A stretch of DNA of 64,000 nucleotides, from the NCBI GenBank assembly GCA_021014325.1, contig CM037474.1:1203001-1267000 (forward strand), written 5' to 3'. The position numbers and the translations under genes are program-made. Every line of letters begins with the position of its first letter. Within the stretch, counting starts at the first letter, position 1. Positions 1-10,000 of this stretch are shown in pieces. The notes under the pieces are model-generated. The model did no database searches. It saw nothing but the letters and a program-made list of their open reading frames with translations, and was not told where the DNA came from. The stretch comes from Plazaster borealis. Lineage: Eukaryota > Echinodermata > Asteroidea > Forcipulatida > Labidiasteridae.

Positions 1-677
1 CAATAACAAACAAACAATTACCCACAAAAATACATAAAAATCCAACTATTTTAAACAAAACACTTGACTTCAACAATGTAGCGTTGCATTTGTGGATTAA
101 CCAATTACACTTGGTTACGTCAGACTACATTCGAGGATGGTTTGTTGTACAGCACCATGGATATTACCACATTCTTACCCAAAACAGGTTTTTTTTACAA
201 CTCTAACTCATTGAAGAATATTTGAAAAATATGGTGAATCTGTCTGCTTTGTTTACTCATATGAGAAAAAAATAATTTAATTAAATCACACCTGGACAAA
301 ATGTTGATGTTTTTTTCCCGGAAATTGAGTGTGGCAGTTGTGTTACAAAGTCTTCTTTTTGCACACTCCCAACGGTCGGGAGGATTACGATTATTACAAA
401 CTACAAGTAACTACTGTAAGTACCGGTACAACAACCATTAAACTCTCAAAGGAACTTGAATATATGCATAATCTTCGGTCGTATGATGGAGTGTAGTGGC
501 TGGCCTTGGAGTGGACCGAAGATGTCAACATTTCGAAAAAAGGGAGTACGTGCCCCATAAAGGCCCAGTTACTGGTCTATACATGATTAATTTACACTAA
601 CACAGAACTAATTATTGACGTTAACACATTAATCAAATGGCATTGACACAGACCCCGTATAAGCTAGGACGCTGCTA

Positions 678-797
678 CTGTACTCCTCTTTTTGAAATTT
701 TGACTTTGACACTTAGAAGCTTATTAGTAGTACGACCGTCCATAGAGAAAGGCTATGGACCGTCGACGTCAAAATTTCAAGAGGAGTACAGTCAGGT
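678..797. repeat. imperfect hairpin (inverted repeat)
   Basis: Left arm TACTGTACTCCTCTTTTTGA and the following AAATTTTGAC, then CGACCGTCCATAG, fold onto CTATGGACCGTCGACGTC and the arm that ends AGAGGAGTACAGTCAG. The central loop is only AGAAAGG. Confidence 0.7.
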
Positions 798-1073
798 GTA
801 CAGCGAGCGCAGCGCCCGTAATTGACACTGACACTAGACAGTGACACCAACTAAGTTACAGAAAATGGATTTACCTGAATGGAGGCAGAGTAAAACGAGG
901 AAAACTGCAGCAAAGATCATCTCAACCGTTCTCAAAAAGCTATCCGGCATAATCATTGAATGTATATTGTGATTTACAGCTAGCCGTAGACTCATCTAGA
1001 TTAGAAATAGAAACGTACCCACTCCGTGGATGAGATCATCAACAAGTGTGGACCACGACCCTTTTATATTCCT

Positions 1074-1166
1074 AATCTACATACAGGTAGGTAATCTACA
1101 TACAAGTACGTAATGTCTACGTACCCCTACGCACAGGTACATAATCTACACACAGGTACATATTAC
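1074..1166 (+). repeat. degenerate tandem repeat (about 18-24 bp unit)
   Basis: Four or five imperfect units of the form AATCTACATACAGGTACGT. Unit length varies. Confidence 0.6.
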
Positions 1167-1199
1167 ATAATGACGTCTGTGCATAGACCTTTCTTTTGT

Positions 1200-1673
1200 G
1201 GGTCCTAAACTACTTGCCGTCAACTCGCCGTCAACTCACTTGTGCCGTCAACTCGCCGTCAACTCCTCCAATATACATTTAAAATCCACAAAAGAAGCAT
1301 AGTACTGTAAAGTATTAGCTAAAAGAGAATTCTCATAAGTTTTAGGTTACATTTCGGAATAAAAATTTAGTTTTTTTCCTGTAAAAAAATTATCTCGCTT
1401 GCACAACATGGCAACTGAGGGCGCTTTTCCTGCATATGGATTAGTCTTGGCCCAAGATGTCAATGATTGGTACTATTTATTTATCAACACAAAATCGTTT
1501 TTGTAAATGAAATTTTACCGAAAACCATAGGAAATATGTAGTTTAGCCCAGACTTAACACTTCCATGCCCCATTTATAAATTTGTGATGTATATTTAATG
1601 AGTTGACGGCACGAAAATGAGTTGACGGCGAGTTGACGGCAAGTCGGCGAGTTGACGGCAAGTAGTAGGACCG
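1200..1673 (+). mobile_element. family E element, copy 1 (non-autonomous DNA transposon)
   Basis: About 474 bp. Both ends are arrays of the word GCCGTCAACTC (left, 1210-1265) or its complement (right, 1604-1665) behind GGTCCTA. Flanked by an 8-bp direct repeat TCTTTTGT (1192-1199 and 1674-1681), with one extra G at each end. No transposase. An 8-bp duplication is typical of hAT and P superfamilies. Confidence 0.85.
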
Positions 1674-1989
1674 TCTTTTGTTGATAAACAAACCGCGCTG
1701 GTTGGCATGGACGGCCGAATGTTAGCAAAACATTCAAACGTGTTAACAAATGTTGTATCCAAATTCAACATTTCTATAAACTTTCAATCAACCAAAAATA
1801 CATACCATGATTGGTTGCTTTGCTTCCAACAAATTCAACACTATTTTAGAATATTTGTGTAACATTATTACAAACTGTGGCTATCTGCTTATGCTTTGCA
1901 TTTATGGCTTTCCATAGTTTTCCAACCTCGGTTGGCAAAAACTCGGGCTGTGACGTGTCAAAAGAAAGGTCTACATAATAAAAGCGCAC

Positions 1990-2105
1990 GTCTTCTAACT
2001 GACGGAGCCTAAAGTCCAAGCCCAAGCCGTGGTTTCGAAAAGGGCCATAGTTCGGAGTTATCAATGGAGGGCGCTAGTATACATGTGCTTTGTTTTTACA
2101 CGATC
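1990..2105 (+). mobile_element. family F repeat, copy 1 (partial)
   Basis: Contains AGCCCAAGCCGTGGTTTCGA and GAGGGCGCTAGTATACATGT, matching in inverse orientation the sequence at 62165-62355. Confidence 0.6.
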
Positions 2106-2376
2106 TATCCTTTATACAGTGCTCCACAGAGTAAACAAACATTAGTACTCTGGATCCTCAGATCAAGAGAAAGGACTCAGATGCAGTATAACAGTGAGGT
2201 CAGGTAGGTGGCATAATATAGTATAATAGATCCTTTGAATGTTAATACTAAATCCTAACAATTTATCAGTAACATTCAATTTTAAAAATGAGATCAAGTG
2301 CAATAAAAGACGAGATAAGAAAAGCGTTGTTATGAAATGATTATGAAAACAATAACATGTTGTTATGTTCCGATGT

Positions 2377-2442
2377 TACTCCTAGAACTAGTATGAGGTT
2401 CGTTCGATGGCGGAACGAACCTAATAGTTCTAGGTAGGAGTA
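2377..2442. mobile_element. 66-bp foldback element with 9-bp target duplication
   Basis: TACTCCTAGAACTA... pairs with the complementary arm ending TAGGTAGGAGTA around a short GATGG loop. It is flanked by TTCCGATGT on both sides (2368-2376 and 2443-2451). A 9-bp duplication is typical of Mutator-like elements. It may have landed inside the left arm of family L. Confidence 0.65.
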
Positions 2443-2726
2443 TTCCGATGTTCCTCGGTGTTAGTTAGTGTTGTGTACTTAGTGTTGTGTACTGTTTTGA
2501 ACTTCAGGCCTACTTTTGTGGCTTTCTATGCTAATCTAGACATTAACATTAGATTACATGTAACATTATACAATAATGTCACCAGAAAGACTCTAAGTCA
2601 GAATAGGTCATATATTATTATAATAATGGTCAACATTAATGTTAAATATTCATATAATTAAGTACGTTAATTCTTTTCTTTTTTATCACAAATGAGTTTT
2701 GTGGACAACAAAAATGGTGACTGCTC

Positions 2727-2911
2727 TATATTCCGACACTATGCTATGTTCCGACAACCCTGTGTTCTGAAAAACCCCTGATGATTTACATGCTAGGGTT
2801 AAGTTAAGTAATGTTTGGTTTAGGGTTAAGATTAGGAAAATACACTAGGGCGGGTGTCGGAACATAGGGGTGTCAAAACATAGGGATGTCGGAACATAGG
2901 GGATAGGGGTG
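2727..2911. mobile_element. family L inverted-repeat element
   Basis: Left end has repeated CTATGTTCCGACA-like words, right end has three words of the form GTCGGAACATAGGG. About 120 bp lie between. No coding capacity. Confidence 0.6.
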
Positions 2912-3394
2912 TAACCACATAAACTGCTGTCGTCGAAGCACCTTCTACACCAACCTTCAAAGAAAGGCTCAAAACGCACCTAAGCCAGCACATCTAACAA
3001 CTGACCCTAACCCCCATTGGCGTGATACTCCAGAGGAGGCGTTGCCAATTATTTATCCAGACCCAGATCCAGAACATTAGGTGGAACAAGGAATTATGTA
3101 GTTAGAGTTACTGGACTCCCAAAAAATTGTTTTAACATGTGGACATTATTTGGCATATTACGGGAAGTCTTTTGGGGAAACAACAGCCCCACTTTGACTA
3201 CATACTTGATGATAGACATTCTTACAACAGGCCACGATCAAATCAAGTAACTTCGGCCATCAATAGCTATGGCTTTTGGCAGTGCCAGTAGTGACAGTAT
3301 TGGGGCATTAAGCTTTCTCAGTGATCCAGTGGAAGCCGTCAATTAGGAAAGACTTAGTAACAAATTTTGCACCGAATTGATCCCATGATATTAT

Positions 3395-3800
3395 AGGGCG
3401 CTCTCTGTTGTTGAAGCGCTATTTGTGATTTAGTCCGAACATCTGACTTCACATTTCGAGGCTCGTGAATAACGCCAGATATCTGCCTTGAGTGCCTGGC
3501 AGGATCCTGCCAGTAAAGATCTCACATCCATTTCACATGGAGATTCGCATTCAATTCACACGTACATGTACCCATAGTGAATAAAACAACATTACATGCA
3601 TACGTACACGTGCACAAACATTATGCACACGCTGCATGCAGACGATCGATGTGCAAGCTGACAAACTACATCACCTCGGACCAATCATAACACAGATATG
3701 GAATACTTACGTCACTGCATGTTTAACCAATGAAATCATTGTATCCTATGAAATCATGGGCCTGTAAGACCAGTGCCTGTCTTTATCCTTAACAGGGGAC
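3395..3800 (+). mobile_element. family N repeat, copy 1
   Basis: Shares blocks with 58115-58515 in inverse orientation: TCGAGGCTCGTGAATAACGC, CAATCATAACACAGATATGG, and CCAGTGCCTGTCTTTATCCT. A fragment is also at 42595-42690. It ends about 100 bp before the TAMM41 start. Confidence 0.7.
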
Positions 3801-3908
3801 CAGTCTATTTGTGATTAACCTAGCCCATTTGTTTTATGGTTTTATGTATGTATTTTATTGTATATTTTTCATTCTCAATAAAATGTTTCCTTATGTTTTT
3901 GAACAGGT

Positions 3909-4031
3909 ATGGCTGCTCGTAAGACAAACAGTTTTCTGTTCAACAGAATCCTCTCCAACTTCCCAAAAGATATGACGATGGCATTTGCCTATGGGTCGGG
4001 TGTCTTCCAACAGATCGGCAACAAAGACAAG
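3909..4031 (+). CDS. TAMM41: TAMM41 exon 1 (residues 1-41)
   Basis: Starts at ATG 3909 (MAARKTNSF) and ends at an AAG|GTTGAA donor. It holds the GSG segment of the nucleotidyltransferase-like core. Phase 0 end. An in-frame read-through would give unrelated residues, which supports the splice site. Confidence 0.88.
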
Positions 4032-7000
4032 GTTGAAAATTCATCCACAAAACTATTTTGCAAGACTATAATGGGCCATATGAAAAACATCTATACCAGC
4101 CGGGCCCAGTTTTAAAGAGCTGTTTTACGGTCGTTTTTGTGCTTACTGTGCGATTTCCATTTCAAAGCGCTGCTAACCGTAATCGCTGGAAAAGGCATGC
4201 TGACATGTTGGCGCTTACTGTAAGCAAGTGACTGACTTAACAATGCAATCCATGGTGAACACGCAAGCTGGCCGCCAAATTTTCTTGCTAACCTGTGAAA
4301 AACGCATAGTGCTTTTAAAAGCAAATTTTTCTGCCACAGTAAGCAAACAATTTGGTTACTGTTAAAAAACACCATTGTATTTTGGAAGAGTAAATTAAAT
4401 CCCATCCTTTTCATACAACCAACCTATAGAAATTTCAACAACTTCTGTGGTCACGTTGTAGTGAAAACAACGAAGAATGATTTGTTTCGTTCGTCAGGCA
4501 TTTTATGTACATTCATATCGGGCTTACTTTGAATGCAGCCAAAACAAGCAGAATTGATTTTGTGTGGTCTTTTCAATGCTACTTGCCTCTAGTACAAACA
4601 GTATTTCAGACAGAAATGTCTCTCTGGGGAATTGGTTCTGGTATGACTGTATATTCAGTGAGCTTTTAGATTGAAACTATGGTAACAAGTTCGTACAATA
4701 TGAGTTAGAATCTTCTTTGCAACACAGTTTTGTGTAATCTGCATTCAACTGTCAAGGTTTTAGCCAGCAATTGGTAAAAGGGTGTCAAAATTTGCTGGAA
4801 ATTTAAAAACTGGGTATCCAAATTGTTCACTTACAATACATTTACATGTAAATGACAGATAAAACAGGGTGTCCAAATTTAAAACAGGGTGTCCAAAAGA
4901 CACCCAGACACCCCTCTGGCTAGCACTATGATCACTGTCTATTATTTTGTTCAGTTATTGTAACATTAACGTTTGTTTTGTTTTCATACAGAACAACATG
5001 ATTGATTTTGTCTTTGTCGTTGACAAACCCAAACACTGGCATCATATGAATCTACAGAGAAACCCTGATCACTATTCAGCTTTAAGACACCTTGGGGCAA
5101 AGAGAATTGTCAAGATACAGGAAATGGGAGCAGGAGTGTACTATAACACACTGGTTAGGTGTGAAGATAAGGTGAGGCAACATCCGAGGCAAGTGTCAAA
5201 ACAGAAATGTTGTGTGCACTTAATCAGCACTTATACCAATGTATGTACTTTCTCAAGCCAAGTACTAGTAGGCCCCATCAATGTGCCTAACATTACAACC
5301 CTTGTTCATTGGGCCATAAGCATTCCTAAAAATCATCTCAACTCCTTAGGAGTATGCAGCTCCGGCAACCAAATGGGCGCACAGGTTGCTAATCATTCAC
5401 ATCAACAATCTCTACCCTCGCAGGTACCCATTTACTCCTGGGTGATGAGAAGCAATTACAATGAAGTGTCTTGCTCAAGGACATTAGTGTCAAGACCAGG
5501 ACTTGAACCCACACTCCGATGACTTAGCCATCAGAACTTGAGTTCTATGGACTAGACCGTTCATACATTGGCTGATAACCTGATTATCTGTGCGGAGCAT
5601 AAATTATTTCGTTAGCTCAATTAAATATTGGCCTCTGCTTTGGGGGCCTCTATGAGCGCTGGTGTTGCTTTTGATAAACTTGTTGGTACCCAACTCTTTA
5701 ACCTACAGCTCATCAAATACGGTGTCGTCAGCCAATCAACCTTGACTCATGATCTGGTTCATTGGGACACTCTCTACCTCAGTGGACGTCTCCATAAGCC
5801 GGTAAGATACTGAAAATACATCCACTTAACAAAGGAAGAATGGGATTCATGCAGTGTCCCCCGAACAAAGACATTGACACTACAGGGAGACCGCCAACAT
5901 TAGGACTAGATAGCTCAGTTGGTAGAGCGCTGGCATGTTAATCTGGAGGTTGCAGGTTCAAATTCCACTCTAGCCAATTCGTCATTGTTTACCCCAAAAT
6001 TGAATTAAACTGATTGTCAGTACACATGCTCAAATGAAGAGAAAATTATATTTTTGTTTAGTACTTCTTAAAGTAATTTTTTTACTTATTCACCTTGAAG
6101 TGATGTACTTCTATTTAGGTACACATTATTAAACGAAGCAGTAGTGACCGTCTGTACAATGCAATACGCAGAAACCTTCAGAGCGCCCTCTATGCCAGCT
6201 TGCTGCAGCTTCCAGAGTCCTTCACTGAGGAGGAGTTATTCACCAAGATCGCTGGCTTGTCGTATGGGGGTATGTTAAATCCAGGGGCTGTAAACGTATC
6301 TCCTGACTTACCAGGAACTACGTAATGATTTAGTGTGAAGGGCACCAGTCTATTCAGCGAGAGGGTAATGGCACACACAAGATTTATCTTTTGTGGCATT
6401 TATGGGTTGTTTGACCCTGTGCTTCCCCCTTGTTGGTCACCCCTCTACAAACAACCCCTGAAATGTTCCCTTTGGTAAATTTGTTGGGTTTTTATTTTCT
6501 CTAGTCATTAGTGAACAAAAAAATGTTATGAAAATAAATTGGCAAGCCTTTGGGTGCTGGGGAGGGGATTCAGATTCCCTGAGTCCCTCAAGTCCTCGAG
6601 TCCCTCAAGTCCTCAAATCACAGAGTCCCAGAGCCCCCGTGCCCTAGAGCTTGGTTCCCTGAGACCAAGAGCCCCCAAATCCCCGAGCCCCAGAACTTAA
6701 GTCTCTGAACCCAAGAGCCCCAAAGACCCCAGGTCCACAATCCACTGAGCTCCAGAGTCCCAAAGCGATATATCCTCCTAGCACCAGAGCCCAAGAGCGC
6801 CCAAGACCTTGAGTCCATGAGCCCCCCAATCCCCCACCCACCTCCAGCGAACCACAGGTTCCTAGTAAGAACACTTGGATGTTCACAAAAGAGCATTGCT
6901 TCTGGGAATGTGGAAGCTACCCCGGCCACCTCACTGAACGCCATTGTGTCGTTGATGCAGGTGATTTCCGAATGATCTTCGGTGAAGATAAGAATAAAGT

Positions 7001-10000
7001 GGGTAACATTGTCCAGGCAAACCTTGATGGATTCAGGACATACTACAAGGACATGCTGAATACTACAGAACATATCTACTGGAATCCACTAACCAGAACT
7101 ATCGAGGTAAACATTACTGCCCTCAATAATAATAATATTTATAACATGCAACTACATATCTACTCCAGGGTGATCAACCAAGATTGTATGCCCTCCATTC
7201 ATACTCTTCATTAAGATGTGGTTTCACTTTGTTCTTAAATTCATTGACATTCTCAGAAGTATTATTTGATTTAGGAAGTCTATTCCACAATTTACTAATC
7301 ACAATGCCCCCAGCTTGACATGGCTGATTTTCCGGTATAAATCTTTTTCGTTTTTATCCACTCTTATCCCTGATGCTTGGGTTTAGGCCAGGTATACCAA
7401 TATTATCAGATTCCAAAGTTTTTGGGGTTGATTTGTTATTACGGGATTCTGTTGGTCTAAAAGAACGGTCTTTGTGAAATTGCCTGGAGGCAGTTGGGTT
7501 TAAAAGTTGTCCCCTGAGAATGTTATTCAGTCAAACATTTGGGTAAAGATTGATAGAGACCTTGCAAACAAAAAATATTTCCCTGAATGAAGATGAAAGT
7601 TATTGTTCACGCAAGTGACAGCTATCCCGCCAAATTGAAACTGCCGCCATTAAGCGAGAGATGTGATTGGCTAAAGTATCAATTTTGCACCGAACCCGCC
7701 AATAAAAATCAATATGTTTATAGCAACAATGCTTGACCTTTAAATCAATGTTTATAGCAACATCCCATGACCTTGAATTTACTTTACTGAGGTCACCAGC
7801 TTGCACGCGCATATGTCGTGAAGTGTTACTGGCTTATCAGACAAAAGAAGGTCAAGGCCAGTTTGGCAACAACAACACGACGCAGCCGCAATGCATGTAC
7901 CTCGCTGAGCATAAGGCATTTTATCGTTAATAAATGAACGATAAAAGGAATGACGGCATCCCTTATGAAAACAATACTTCAAATGTGATTATTGTTTACC
8001 ATTCAGTGGGTATAAGAATTATTATCCAGGGCGGTCACCTCCTTTCGTTACAAATTAAATTAATTTTGAACGATATTATTAGTCAGTTTTACACCAGGAA
8101 GGCCTCGACATACTCACTGGCACACTGGCCAGAGTCAAGTAATTTTAACATTTAGCCAGTAACCAAACAACCAAACAGTCAGCAGTCTAACCACATACTT
8201 TTTGAATATTAACTAATGCATTCTTAAAGGCACTGAACACATTTGGTAATTGTCAAAGACCAGTGTTCTCATTTGGTGTATTCCAACATATGCATAAAAT
8301 AACAAGCCTGTGAAAATTTGGGCTCAATTGGTCATTGAAGTTGCAAGAAAATGATGAAAGAAAAAACACCCTTGTTGTACAAATTGTTATGCTTTCAGAT
8401 AGGAATAAAAGGCTTCTTGCAAGAAGTCTTTTATTATTTTAGTGAGAAATTACCTCTTTCTCAAAAACTACGTTACTTCAGAGGGAGTCGTTTCTCACAA
8501 TGTTTTATACTATCAACAGCTCTCTGTTGCTCGTTACCAAGTCAGTTTTTATGCTAATATATATTTTGAGTAATTACCAAACATGTACAGTGCCTTTATT
8601 AAGCTTCTTAACTCCAAAGCTCCGCCTAAAAGTTATATTTTGGGGTCTTGTAAAAAATATTTCTGATACAGTCAAAGTTCAGTGCTATGAGACCTGTGGT
8701 CTAGAGGGGATTTGTATTCAAGTTCAAGCCTTGGCATGAAAAAGCTTCACACTATTGATATTAATGAATGCATTGCATGTTTCTATTTCAGCAAGACAGG
8801 AGTCCTGCCTGTATGTACTCCCACCTGAACTGCCTACCAAGAAACCTGCAGTTGCACATCGCACGATTGGCTGGAAGTGCGACACATGATGTAGGGGAGG
8901 TACTCACAAGAATAGCACGGGAGAAACAGTGCACAGACTTTGTTGCTAGTGGTAAAAGGAATTATTCAAAATACAAAATACCAGGTCCCGTAAAAAAAAT
9001 AGATGCCCCCCACCCCCTAAAAACAACCAAACAAAACATTGTTCTTTTCTCATTTGTGCAGCTGCAAAAAACATTGTTAGGAGTTCAAGTATCACCCAGA
9101 GTGTAAAGGGCATCCTAACAGCAGGTGAGCGTGTGTCAACTGTTCAGCAAATCTGTGTACAGGACCCAATTTTATAGAGCTTCTTAAAGGCACTGGACAC
9201 GTTTGGTAATTGTTAAAGACTAGTATTCTCACTTGGTGTATCCCAACATATGCATAAAATAAAAAAACTTGTGAAAATTTGGGCTCGATTGGTCATCAAA
9301 GTTGCAAGAAAATAATGAAAGAAAAAACACCCCGTTGCACAAATTGGTGTGCTTTCAGATGCCTGAAAAAGGCTTCAGGCCTGAAGTCTTTCTCAAATTC
9401 AAATATTTTAGTGAGAAATTACCTCTTTCTCAAAAACTATTTTACTTCAGAGGGAGTCGTTTCTCACAATGTTTTTACTATCAACAGCTCTCCCTTGCTC
9501 GTTACCAAGTCAGTTTTTATGCTAATATATATTCATAAATACCCCAGACAGTTTCGCTATTCCTATTGGTGGAGAGCACGTCACGTGGGGGTGTTTAAAC
9601 GGATGATAAAGCACGGCCAAGAGTGTTTATAACCGGCTGGGCTTCGCGTATTGGACGCGCAAGCTCTGCTAATTTACTTACGCGGAACGCAATATATGGC
9701 TGTAGTTCCCGCGCGTAGCCTAATCTTTTTGTACACGCGCGTAAACACAACCCAACGCGCACAAAACAGAATTTTACAAAAGTTTTTGAAAATGTACAAA
9801 GTTCGATGTCAGAGATTGTCTTTTTACCACCGATTCTCCTTATTCTTTCACTTTTTAACAAAAAGGCATTTATGAATGGGAATAAGTGAGTGGCGACTCG
9901 TTCTTAAACGGCCGTTTAAAACCGGCAGGGTCCTTCGGCTCGGGCCTTTATCGCACGGCAACGACCCTGCCGGTTTTAAACGGCCGTTTAAGAACGAGTC

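Larger units (their letters stand above)
1..1199. other. non-coding, no gene seen
   Basis: AT-rich sequence with no convincing exon. It holds a long hairpin (678-797) and a degenerate tandem repeat (1074-1166). Short open frames here lie in the hairpin and look random. Confidence 0.6.

Noticed and set aside
5904..5976. Functional tRNA-Asn gene
   Set aside because: Mismatches in anticodon and T stems and shared long flanks with other copies point to a SINE.
6618..7073. Trp/Gly/Ser-rich open frames on the minus strand
   Set aside because: Shadow of the C-rich repeat in TAMM41 intron 4 and of exon 5.
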